NCBI RefSeq assembly: GCF_042477335.2
Contig: NC_091255.1
Coordinates: 29,180,501-29,244,500 of the forward strand
Direction of reading: 5' to 3'
DNA length: 64,000 bases
Source: Ovis canadensis
Taxonomy: Eukaryota; Chordata; Mammalia; Artiodactyla; Bovidae
Made by a program: the position numbers and the translations under genes. This document shows positions 1-10,000 of this stretch, one piece after another. The notes under the pieces are model-generated. The model had not been told where the DNA came from. It made no database searches and saw only the letters and a program-made list of their open reading frames with translations. Position 1 is the stretch's first letter, and each line of letters begins with the position of its first letter.

Positions 1-125
1 CCTATCATCTTTTCTGTCTACCTTGCCTCTATGAGCCTCAATATCCTCATCTGTAAAATAGGGATAATGACAGGGCTTACCTCATAGGTTCACTGTGAAG
101 ATTAAATGTATTCAGGCAGGTAAAG
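1..125. repeat. MIR-like SINE fragment
   Basis: It contains the typical MIR core wording: cctcaatatcctcatctgtaa, then a purine-rich aataggg stretch and a cctcataggtt block. It is old and diverged. Confidence 0.6.
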
Positions 126-163
126 CATAAAGAACAAGACCTGGCACAGAGTGAATCATGGTT

Positions 164-375
164 GTGTGTGTGTTAGTTGCTCAGTTGTGTCCAACTCTTT
201 GGGACCCCAAGGACTATAGCCCACCAGGCTCCTCTGGCCATGGAATTTTCCAGGCAAGAATACTGGAGTGGGTAACCATTCCCTTCTCCAGGGAATCTTC
301 CCGACCCAGAGATCGAACCCAAGTCTCCTGCATGGCAGACGGATTCTTTACCATCTGAGCCACCAGGGAAACCCT
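164..375 (-). mobile_element. Bov-tA SINE
   Basis: A minus-oriented ruminant SINE. On the plus strand it begins with the tail region (gttgctcagttgtgtccaac) and ends with the tRNA-like head (gagccaccagggaaaccc). The short flanks catggtt (157-163 and 380-386) may be a target-site duplication. ORFs here are SINE artefacts. Confidence 0.9.
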
Positions 376-1138
376 GAGCCATGGTTAAATGTTAGCTATT
401 ATTATCATCCTCTTTTCTTCCTTACTTTCCTTCAATAAGTCTTTCGATGCCACCTGTCCCACTCCTCCAACCCTCACCATCCCAACACGGGTTCAGTGTG
501 GTCCTCCATCAATCACTCTGGAGACCCAGTCAGTCCCTGCTCCTGAGATGTTCACCCAGGACATATTCAATAGGAACACGGATCAGTGCTGTGATGAGTG
601 CTGGGAAAGGAGGAAAGAAAGCAAGTTGCCATAGGCTGGGGAAAGCAGCAAAGTCTCGGGAAGCAAGATCGAGGCTGGGTAGGTCTAGAAGACAGAGAGG
701 CAGGGAGGGAATGGGAGCATGGCCGTGGACAGCTGGTCAGTTTGAGGGCTAGGCAGAGCCAGATCAGAGTGAGACCACGTCTTGGTGATATGAGGGGTCT
801 GGACCAGGTGGTTGCCAAGGGGTCTATATTGGGGTATGTGAGAATGAGGCAAGGCTATCGCGGGCGCCTGGAGGCAGGCAAGAGAATGAGAGCCACGTTT
901 ATTAAGTGGTCCTGGTATCTGTGCAGTGGTTTATCTGCATCATTGCTTCTCATCCTTATAATAACTCTGCGCATTGAAGTTTTACTGATGCAAAACAACT
1001 GAGGCTCAGCTAGTGAGAGGCAGAGTCTGCACCCCACCCAAAGTCTGTTTATTGGACTTCAAGCCTCTTTCACTTTCACGCGTGCCCTTCATCCCTCACC
1101 CCGGAGGCCATGACACTGGTGTGTATTCTGTCTTCCAG

Positions 1139-1203
1139 AATCCCTTCCAACCACCAAGATGGCTCAAACTAACCCCATGCCGGGGTCTGTGGGGCCATGG
1201 AAG
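1139..1203 (+). CDS. CRYBA1: CRYBA1 exon 2, contains the beta-A1 internal start
   Basis: The acceptor ends tcttccag at 1138 and the donor is gtaagc at 1204. The exon opens with two bases of a split Glu codon, then SLPTTK, then Met-18 (1159-1161) and [14 protein letters not shown]. The internal ATG has A at -3 and G at +4, a strong initiation context. In this family it is the known second start that gives the shorter beta-A1 protein from the same mRNA. The exon ends in phase 0. Confidence 0.95.
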
Positions 1204-4200
1204 GTAAGCCCCTCTCCATCACATGGAAAATTGAGGAATCCATCAGGGCAGGGGTTGTGATACAACCTCAGAGTAGGACCCAAAGCTATGCTTTTCCATG
1301 GGACAGTGACCAGCCAGTAAAACATCAGTTTGTAAGGGAAGGGTCCAACCAAAGTCTAGATGCTGTCTCAGGAAGGCTCTCTCAGGATGCTCCCATTTGG
1401 ACAGAAGGATGATCCTGGAAATCCTTGTTGGGTGGGAGATGTTACCTAGTTTTCTAGGTCAACTCTCCTCCATACTGCTAAAGTTATCTTAAAATAGAGC
1501 AGCCCAAGTGGATTATGATGTGGAGAAACTGAGGGCCCAGAAATGAGGATAGACTTGCCATCAGATCCCAAATCAATGATTGGATCATGGTCTCCTCCTG
1601 ACCTCAGCATGAGGCTGACTGTAACCACTGTCTGAAGTGGCCGATCCTCAGCCACTGTTTCCCTCAGCACCCTTAACCTCCTCAGTGGATCAACTCTTAA
1701 GTCTGGTTCACAGTTTTGGGAGCTGTTCTCTAGCCAGGTTCAAGAGTCAATTTCTAGTTCTATGAAAGGGGTTTATCACAACTCTCCCTTAACACATTAG
1801 GTTTCTATAGCAGGTATGGCCGAATAAGCTAAAAGTTAATTCACAGGGAGCCCCTGGAGCTTCCAGAATCCTGGCTTTTGGGCCACACTTATGCAGAAAG
1901 CATGTTGGAATGAGTCCACAAATCCTTGGTATGTCCACAGGGCTAGCTATCATCCCCAGCAGACGATTCCTATCAGAAACCTGGCCCCACACCTCATCCC
2001 TATGGGCACGTGAACACTGCCAACCAGTGATACTATTTCAAACCCCTTCTTACCCTGTCTACACTGGAAGAGACCTCATCAGGCCTCCTTGGCTGCAGCT
2101 AGTGATGAAAAACATTGGATCAGACGCAGGTTAAGATGTTGGCCTGGGCCTCTGTTCTTCCTGATGGACCGCTCTAGCTCTATTCTCCCATTTAATCCCA
2201 TTTCAGATAACCATCTATGACCAGGAGAACTTCCAGGGCAAGAGAATGGAATTCACCAGCTCCTGCCCAAATGTATCTGAGCGCAATTTTGACAACGTCC
2301 GGTCTCTCAAGGTGGAATGTGGCGCGTGAGTATCAACCTCAGCAGAATCTCAGGCCTATTTCTGATCCCTTCAGACACGCAACCATAAAGATGGAGATCA
2401 GAGAAGAAAGATGTTCCCCCAGACTCTAATCATTTCTGGGAGAGAAGAGTCCATACTTAAATAATCTCAAAGAATTTTTATTACGTGTGCAATTAACTCA
2501 AAGCTAGAAGGAACATGAGATTGTTCATGGCTTGGAATTGGATCTGGGGGAGATTAAAGAAATACATCTCATGGAGTGGGGCAGTGAAGGTAACCAGCTC
2601 TGTGCTTCTGGAGCCCATAGGCTTCTGCCTGGGGTTCTCTCAAAACAAGCCACAGGCCCCTTGAGTTTTTCTTGCCTACACAAAATAGAGAGGAAACTAC
2701 CAAGCTACAGCCTCTTCACAGCTAACTCCCCTTCTATGTCCCAGAGCAGACACTGAGCTAATTTCTCTATATACAAAGGAACTCAACTCCAGAGAGTCAT
2801 ATTAGTTTCTAGATAGTCTTTCAGGAGTTTCTTGGTGGTGATTAGTTTCCTTGGCAAGGAAGATCCTCTCTGGTTTTGTCTTCCTGCTCTTGGCAAGTTA
2901 ATTGAGTCCTTGATCATCTGAAAACATTTCACTGAGCCTGAAAACACAAAGGCTAGGTCTAGGCAGAACTGGCTGTATACGTAAGTAGGCTTCTACAAGT
3001 TGTTCACCCCCAACTTAGAGCTCTTCAACCCTCAAAGTGAAATACTTTAAGGTGTCATCAGTAACTAAGACCTGGTTGAAAAAGGTCAATCTGAGCTGTT
3101 TTAATAAATAAGGCAAAATAAATAAATCAGGCATACAGAGGTCTGCAGGAGAAAGAACCCACAAAGTTATAAGGAAACAAGACTTAAGTCATCCATATGC
3201 TTCTTATTCATGTCTTTGCTTCCTTAGAAGCCAATAGGTTTGGCTGGAGCCAATGCCATAGTCTGGGGTCACAAAGAGATGGTCACGACTGAGTGACTGA
3301 ACTGAACTGAATGCCCTAGTCACTAGATCCTGAACCTGGAGCTCTGAGTAGAGAATATAGCACCTTGAGGAGAAAGGAAATATAATTTCAGAATGACTTT
3401 GCCAGTACTCATTACTCAAGCCACTGAAGTAGACCTCTTCAGTAGACAATCCCAAAACAAATATATTTACAAACCTGCACAGTGCAGCTGCCAGCTCATT
3501 CCCCACCTCTTGCGATAAATGTATGACTTTGTACGGCTCTGTTGGAACTGGGTATTTCACCCACTGTTAACATCTAAAACAAAGATGCTTTCTCCTTGCG
3601 GCCATGTAAGCTCTGAACACCATGAACAAACACCATTACTTGTCTTTGGCAGCTGGGTTGGTTATGAGCATACCAGCTTCTGTGGGCAACAGTTTGTCCT
3701 GGAGAGAGGAGAGTACCCTCGCTGGGATGCCTGGAGCGGGAGTAATGCCTATCACATCGAGCGCCTCATGTCCTTCCGCCCCATCTGTTCAGCTGTGAGT
3801 CCTTGAGATTTTCATGTCTGTGCATGTGGGGGATGGATAACAGAGGGTGCACATGGACTGACTTATTTCCCATCAGTTGGTTATGCTGAAATGTGGCAGG
3901 AAGAAGATAAAAGTATAAAGAGAAAAACACAAGTCTGCCATTTTATTTTTTCTCTCCTAGATATTTTCATTAAGCCAAAAGGGCAGGCCTTCCTGGGCTT
4001 CCCTGGGGGCTCAGACAGTAAAGAATTCGCCTGTCAACGCAGGCCCTGGGTCGGGAAGATCCTCTGGAGAAGGAAATGGCAGCCCATACCAGGGTTCTTG
4101 CCTGGGAAAATCCCATGGACAGAGGAGCCTGGTGGGCTACAACTTAGCGACTAAACAACAAAGGGCCTTCTTAGAGGTGGCAGGAAGCAGATACTCAGAT

Positions 4201-6299
4201 CTTCAAAAGTGCAATAGGATGATTACAGCACTTGGCATGTAGTAAATCCTTGAACAGTTAAATTTCAATCTATATACTATTTTACCTAGAAACAGGGAAA
4301 AGGTGAAGTAACTCTTTAGTGTGTGGGATGACTGAAAAAATAGGCAAGACTTCCAGTACCTCTTATCTTTGATTCATAACTTTCTTGTTTCCAACACTAA
4401 AGTGAAGTCGCTCAGTCACGTCCGACTCTTTGCAACCCCATGGACTGTAGTCTACCACGCTCCTCCATCCATGGGATTTTCCAGACAAGAATACTGGAGT
4501 GAGTTGTCATTTCTTTCTCCAGATCTTCCCAACCCAGGGATTGAAGCCGGGTCTCCCACATTGTAGACGCTTTACGGTCTGAGCCACCAGGGAAGTCATA
4601 CACTAAGCATTATCAATTATGCATCAGAATGGGATGCTTCTCCTCTGTGGAGAACTCAAGCACAAGCAGGGTGATCTTCAGGGGTGTGTTGAAAAATGAT
4701 CCCTATACTGGGAATAAGGCTGGGCTAAAACCTTTTCAAATACTCATCTGTATCATGTGATTTTTCTCATGATTTTAGTTAACAATCTCATCTTAAAGTC
4801 CTACCAAAATTCAAGCAGTGGAGATGCTAAACACCTCTAGAACTAAAAAGTATTTCCCTATCTGGGTGTGTTTTCATTTTAACTCCCGATTTCTCCCCCC
4901 CCCCCCCCCCACCTCAAATGTATACTTTACACATAGTAAAATGCACAAATTCTAACTGTATATTCTTGAGTTTTGAAAAATATCCATACCCACATAACAC
5001 CCTGATCATACAGAACAATTCCATTGCCTCATAAAATTACCTGGTGTCCCTTTCCAATTGCTCCTTTCCACTATGACTAGGGCTAATTTTGCCTGTTTCA
5101 GAACTTCCTAAAGGTTAGTCTCTGTCTTCTCAATGCTTGTGTAGTTGTCATGTCCCCTACCAGACACGTTTTTTCCAATGCTGTGTGCGTGTACGCACCC
5201 CACCCTCAACACACAGACTTACTTTTCCTCTCAACTTGTAGAACCTTTTCCACATTAGTACTAATCCTTGGTTGGCTGTCTCAAGTATTTTTTCCTGCTG
5301 TCATATTTTCTTTCACTGGTCTCTTGTGGTTCCAAACTATACCAGTTATTTGTACATTTTTAATGTCATAGTATTAAACTGGATTATACAGGATTACAGG
5401 TAGTTTTTAAAATCTCTGTATTGCATGAAATGTTTTTACATGAACTTTCTTCTGTAAACCGGGCGCATTTTGAGTTTGACAAATGTGGCAGAGAATTATG
5501 ATGACAAGCCTTAACACTGGTGCTAAACTGAAACTTCTGTATTACAGAATCATAAGGAGTCTAAAATTACCATTTTTGAGAAAGAAAATTTCATTGGACG
5601 CCAATGGGAAATCTCTGACGACTACCCCTCCTTGCAAGCCATGGGTTGGCTCAACAACGAAGTTGGCTCCATGAAGATACAATGTGGAGCGTAAGTGCAA
5701 AAAACAGGGTTGGAGCACATTTCAAAAACTCTTGCAGTTGTAAACCTTATGAATGTTAACGTATCAATGGTCATGTATTATCTGAATTCACACACTGATG
5801 TCCCACTGGTATGACTGTTACATTCTAGCTATCAGAACTCCCAATCTCAAGGTTTTGGTACCACTAACACTTAACCTCAGCTTTTTCTTTCCCAAACATT
5901 CCACTACAGGACTTACGTTGACTACTCTCATACCTCTTTTCCACAACTTTCAGCTGGTTGTAGGCACCTGTTCATACATGCTGCCTGGTATATTTAGGAT
6001 TGCTATTAATTTTTAAGCCTAAAAGCTATTACTATTTAATAGTATTTAAGCTAAATACTATTGCGTTAGGAAAACCAGAGGTTCAGGTTTGGGGGCTGTT
6101 TACCAGATCTCTGGCTAGTTATAATAACCTGATATCCTCTGGGTTTTCCAGCTGGGTTTGCTACCAGTATCCTGGGTACCGTGGCTATCAGTATATCTTG
6201 GAATGTGACCATCATGGAGGAGACTACAAGCACTGGAGAGAGTGGGGTTCTCATGCCCAGACTTCCCAGATTCAATCCATTCGCCGTATCCAACAGTAG
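1139..6299 (+). CDS. CRYBA1: CRYBA1, beta-crystallin A3/A1 (coding exons 2-6; exon 1 outside window)
   Basis: Structural lens protein of the beta/gamma-crystallin superfamily; it forms soluble oligomers in lens fibre cells that maintain transparency and refractive index. Coding segments are 1139-1203, 2207-2325, 3653-3794, 5548-5690 and 6152-6299, all with GT-AG introns and frames that join without a break. They give residues 11-215 of a 215-residue protein (numbering assumes the usual 10 complete residues plus one base from exon 1). Exons 3, 4, 5 and 6 each encode one Greek-key motif, with the domain linker around the exon 4/5 junction. The family signatures [16 protein letters not shown] and the C-terminal IQSIRRIQQ are present. 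Exon 1 (5' UTR and the first Met) was not found in 1-1138 and must lie upstream. The identity is from recognised protein sequence, and I consider it secure. Confidence 0.97.
1204..2206 (+). other. CRYBA1 intron 2
   Basis: An intron of 1,003 bp with canonical ends. I see no ruminant SINE, RNA gene or conserved ORF in it. Confidence 0.85.
2207..2325 (+). CDS. CRYBA1: CRYBA1 exon 3, first Greek key
   Basis: This 119-nt exon lies between acceptor tttcag (ends 2206) and donor gtgagt (2326). It encodes residues 33-71 and two bases of Ala-72. It begins [16 protein letters not shown] and ends SLKVECG. The Y-D-x-x-N-F-x-G-K pattern is the usual first strand and turn of a crystallin Greek key. Confidence 0.97.
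2326..3652 (+). other. CRYBA1 intron 3
   Basis: An intron of 1,327 bp with canonical ends. The only recognisable insertion is a tiny BovB 3' tail at 3264-3309 (listed separately). Confidence 0.85.
3264..3309 (+). mobile_element. 46-bp BovB 3'-tail insertion with TSD
   Basis: The sequence runs from tggggtcacaaagag to gactgaactgaactg, which matches the extreme 3' end of the BovB copies elsewhere in this window. It is flanked by aatgccatagtc (3252-3263) and aatgccctagtc (3310-3321), a 12-bp duplication with one mismatch. This is a severely 5'-truncated insertion. Confidence 0.8.
3653..3794 (+). CDS. CRYBA1: CRYBA1 exon 4, second Greek key
   Basis: This 142-nt exon lies between acceptor ctttggcag (ends 3652) and donor gtgagt (3795). 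It encodes the rest of Ala-72 and residues 73-119, from [14 protein letters not shown] to RPICSA. It completes the N-terminal domain and reaches the interdomain linker. Confidence 0.97.
3995..4160 (+). mobile_element. Bov-tA SINE
   Basis: Head gggcttccctgggggctcag, the body words gcagcccataccagg and gaggagcctggtgggc, and a tail actaaacaac. The ggcct(t) wording on both sides suggests a short target-site duplication. Confidence 0.9.
4401..4598 (-). mobile_element. Bov-tA SINE
   Basis: A reverse-oriented copy from agtgaagtcgctcagtcacg to gagccaccagggaagtc. The direct repeat acactaa at 4394-4400 and 4600-4606 marks the insertion site. Confidence 0.9.
4895..4910. repeat. Poly-C tract (16 C)
   Basis: An uninterrupted run of cytosines inside CRYBA1 intron 4. 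It is likely to be length-variable and error-prone in sequencing. Confidence 0.95.
4915..5395 (-). mobile_element. Old L1-like 3' fragment
   Basis: Wording such as gtaaaatgcacaaattc, catacccacataacaccctg and attttgcctgtttcag resembles the 3' region of old mammalian L1 families, read here in reverse. Diverged; the family assignment is tentative. Confidence 0.5.
5548..5690 (+). CDS. CRYBA1: CRYBA1 exon 5, linker and third Greek key
   Basis: This 143-nt exon lies between acceptor tattacag (ends 5547) and donor gtaagt (5691). It encodes residues 120-166 plus two bases of Ala-167. It starts [15 protein letters not shown] and ends GSMKIQCG. Residue 154 is Leu in a GWLNNEVG context. Confidence 0.97.
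5691..6151 (+). other. CRYBA1 intron 5
   Basis: An intron of 461 bp with canonical gtaagt and ttttccag ends. No repeat or RNA gene recognised. Confidence 0.85.
6152..6299 (+). CDS. CRYBA1: CRYBA1 exon 6, fourth Greek key and stop
   Basis: The acceptor is gggttttccag, ending 6151. The exon encodes residues 168-215 ([14 protein letters not shown] to RRIQQ) and the TAG stop at 6297-6299. The C-terminus ends at the normal family position, so the gene is intact at its 3' end. Confidence 0.97.
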
Positions 6300-6435
6300 T
6301 GGATTAAAAGCTCCAAGTAAGAATTTCTCAAGCATGAGACCTTCCTAAACAATCTAGAATAAAATATCTTCTGCTGATATTGCTTCCAAATGTTAGCTGC
6401 TGAAATCCACAATAAATGTCATTAAAAGAAAAAAC
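6300..6435 (+). terminator. CRYBA1: CRYBA1 3' UTR and poly(A) signals
   Basis: This short 3' UTR holds two AATAAA hexamers at 6358-6363 and 6411-6416. The second is followed by cattaaaag, a plausible cleavage area near 6430-6435. The exact cleavage site is inferred. Confidence 0.75.
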
Positions 6436-7044
6436 CCCAACAACTTTGTAGACTGAATGCTTTATAGAAATCACATTTACATGGCTAAGAATCTTTAAAG
6501 ACAAGCTTCCATAAAACCCCAAGTTCCCTTTGATGTCCTTGCAAGTAAGTCATTGCCAGACCAAGGATGATGATCCTCTATTTCAAAGAACATTAAAAAC
6601 ATATAACCCAAATCTATCAGTCTATATAGTGAGAGACACATTTTTGGTAACTGTTTTTGCATCTTTTCTTTTTCTCCTTACTCCCATTCTAACATTGATG
6701 CTATTTTTTCACCTGTGACAGATCACTGCTAAACAAACTTAGGAAGCTTCTCCAATTGTCACATTGTTTAGCTCAATTTTGGCTTATTTCAACTGTAAGA
6801 ACGTAAGGCTCGGTGTCATGACAAAACACAGCACAGCTGTTCTCACAGAGGTGATTTTTCCAAGCATATGCCAATTCTAAGCACCTTAATAACCTGATTA
6901 GGAACTTATGACCATGCTATATTTAAGCCTTAAATTATTTGTACATTTGACCCATTTGAAAAATACTACCCATGTCACAATCTTACCTTAGTGCTCAGTA
7001 GATTTTTTTTGAATTAAAGCACACAAAAGATGATAACACAAACA
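6436..7044. other. Gap between convergent genes
   Basis: About 0.6 kb of AT-rich sequence between the inferred 3' ends of CRYBA1 (plus) and NUFIP2 (minus). I see no gene, SINE or RNA in it. Confidence 0.7.
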
Positions 7045-7064
7045 CCTTGGAAACTTTAAAATTT

Positions 7065-7070
7065 TTTATT
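7065..7070 (-). terminator. NUFIP2: NUFIP2 distal poly(A) signal
   Basis: The plus strand tttatt reads AATAAA on the minus strand, upstream of a T/G-containing stretch. It is chosen as the most distal good hexamer before CRYBA1. More proximal AATAAA hexamers exist (for example near 8567 and 14280), so alternative polyadenylation is possible. Confidence 0.55.
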
Positions 7071-10000
7071 CAACAATGTACACTTATTGTCTCTTAATTT
7101 GATCTACAAATTTCTCAAGTTTTTTTTTTCTGATAAAATAAGTCAATCTGGGTATGGATGTAGAGTGCTTGTAATTTATATTTTTAAAACACTGAACATG
7201 AAGTAAGACATCAATAAAGGAAGATCATCACGTAACTGACACTTCCTTAGAATCCATGACATCAAAAACAGCTATGGCAAATACCTAAGCATTTAGCAAA
7301 AGAGGAAATCTCTGGCCACTGTTCTTATATCTAGAAAAGGCCTATCTTTTTGACTGGGCAAAACAAACACTGAAAGAACATTTTTTAAATTGGGAGACAG
7401 AAGGAAAGGAAAAAATCCTCTCATATACTTGTAGCCCAATTGTCCTTTCCCCCAGATTAAGAGGTAACAGCTCCTAAGTGCTAACGCACACAACACACAG
7501 AAATTACTGCGCTCCTCCAATACATTCCAAGACTGAACATGTGAACTACTGACAGACGCTAAGGAGTAGCCATGACCATCAGAGATGATGCTATACTCCT
7601 GCATTCACGCCTTTTACGGCCATGCATTATGGGCCACCTTTTGCATTCTGACTAGTAGACTTCATTTTTAACTGTCACTTCCAGGCAAGACACAGAAGGG
7701 CGGGCTTGCTGTGTTTTCAGTCAACATACATTAAGAGCATACTTGATGATAGAGAAGGTAATCCTCTTCTATACATAGGAAAAACATAAAACGGAAATAT
7801 TTCTTTTATATCTAGGAGCAAGGGGAAAATACCATTAGTATTATCTCTACTTAAACATATTAGCCTCTTCTACGAAGGTCCAGAAGAAAATAAAAAACGA
7901 TCTTTTAAAAGATGATTTGACAAAACCTGGCCAGTACATCTACACAATCCCTTAAGTACACAAACATGTGAAATAAAGCTATTTAGTACATGCAGACTGC
8001 AGCAATGAAATCAAATCAGCTCAGTTTCTAAACTTGTTCTAATCAGCTTGGGCAGTTTTAAAGAGATACACATCTTTAACTTGTGCTTTGATCTTTAAAC
8101 AACTGAATGATTCTAAATCTCAAGTCAATCATTCAGTAAACCAAAATTTATGCTAAAGCAAAGGTAAAAAGCTCATCCTACCTTTAAACCAGGTTTAAGA
8201 CATAAAACTGTCACAAAACTCCATGTGGCAAAGGTCCTTCCTTCATTTCAGTTTCAACCACTTTTAATTTCTACTTGATCAAATAAACCAAAATTTCATT
8301 GGAGTAGCCAACAGTTCGTAAAGCTGATAAAACTGCCCTGTTTAAAAAAAAAAGCCCTTTAGCAGACACGAGTCAAGCTCTCATTTTAAAACTGTTATTA
8401 AAATAGGTGCCAATTTTTCTCTCTTCTAGTTCCAATGATGAACTAACCCAGAACTCTAACTTTGAGCCATGTTTCTACAGATGGTAAAGCTAAGAGCAGC
8501 AAAGTAATAAGGATAGGTCACTTTTGGTAATGACACACAAATTAAACTTTCAAAACATGTGCATAGCTTTATTCATCTACTTAGATCTAACCTTTTCATG
8601 GAGCTTCAGCAAAATTCGAGTGTGCAAAATGCATTTCTAAAACGTAATGCAAGCAAAGCTTTTCACATTTACACTGGCAGAAAATACAGAGAAACTAACA
8701 AGCCACAGTAGGGAGAGTTCAGATCTTTTCTTTTTTTAATGACAAGAATTGCACAGTTCATTATTTTGAGACAATTGTTGCAGACATAAATATTTAAAAT
8801 TTTCTAAGCAAGGTGCTTTAACAATAAAAAATTTTAAAGTTGGGAAGAGCCAATAACTTGGATCATAGCTCACATAGAATTCCAAATTAAAGTGGACTCT
8901 TATCTCCATAGATTTTGCAAACAATGCTTTTTATAACACTTTATAACACTAAAGGAAACAGCAAGCTGAAACTTTTTTTTTCAAAGCACACAAGAAGTGG
9001 TGTCATCACATTACTTGAAGAAGGTGCTGAGTGGGGAGGGAAGGGAAGAATCTTTTTACTTTTTCCCACTACAGAACAGCCACTAACAGACTAAGAACAA
9101 AATGAAAAAAGAAACAACCAAAAATGTAACTTAAATCACTTCCCAGTTTATAAAACAGTTCCAGTTTGTGACAAGATCTATAACTTGAAACAGAGAGCAC
9201 CAGTTGGGCAATAGAATGAACATCTCATACTGCATAAAAATTAGTGAGGTGGTTAAGAACCATCAACTATCTCAGGCATTGTAACATGGCCTTTCCAATT
9301 TTATTATTATTTTTTAAATATACATGCAAGGCACATTGATATAAAAATAGATCTCTGGCCAACAAATATATTAAATAAGCAAATTAAAATTTTGGCTTTG
9401 CAATATTGGCAACATCAAAATATAATCAGATAGCTTTGGACCACGTATCTTTCTCATATTCCTCCACCCCATTTGGTGTTATTCCTCCATCATAATTGGG
9501 TTCAATCTCCTTCAAGTATGTGCTTGAGAAATGACTTTTCCTCATGTCAAGTAGCGTAAGTTTATCTTTCCTAAGTAAAAATACACTAGAGAAGCAGAAT
9601 AGTTGGTTTTGATTGATTTGACTAAACTAAATCGGATTGGCTTGGGGCAATATTACTTCTCCTTTGTATACAAACAAAACTCACTCCCCAATATATATAG
9701 CAGACAATTGTTTTCTTTCTAAAAGGTCAGCAACAAACCAATACTACTATTTCCTTTAAGCCATTCTTCCCAACTTCTCTTTTTGAGGCAGAGGGAATGA
9801 CAGAAGCAAAATTAAGATTTTCAGTAGTAGAAGACATTTTAAGGCCAAAATGTGTAATACTAACAGAATATGTATTTTTCCTAAGTTAATATCCTTCACA
9901 GGCCAATGCCATAAAAAACTTTTTGTACTGATCTCCCAAAGGGAATTTTTAAATCCAATCACTTTTGCTAGTGGCTGTGCTACAGGAAAGGTATCAAAGC

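Larger units (their letters stand above)
1..1138 (+). other. CRYBA1 intron 1 (3' part)
   Basis: Non-coding sequence upstream of exon 2. It contains a MIR-like fragment, one Bov-tA SINE, and a second MIR-like patch near 905-1040. No crystallin exon 1 and no promoter were recognised here, so the gene start lies before position 1. Confidence 0.7.
3795..5547 (+). other. CRYBA1 intron 4
   Basis: An intron of 1,753 bp with gtgagt donor and acag acceptor. It carries a forward Bov-tA (3995-4160), a reverse Bov-tA (4401-4598), a 16-C homopolymer at 4895-4910 and an old L1-like stretch (about 4915-5395). Confidence 0.85.

Noticed and set aside
164-375. Bov-tA SINEs as functional tRNA genes
   Set aside because: They derive from tRNA-like ancestors but lack a complete tRNA cloverleaf; they are dispersed repeats.
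515-545. Possible CRYBA1 exon 1, because one frame reads LETQSVPAPE, reminiscent of the METQTVQQE start
   Set aside because: There is no ATG at that position, the similarity stops after a few residues, and no donor follows in the required phase.
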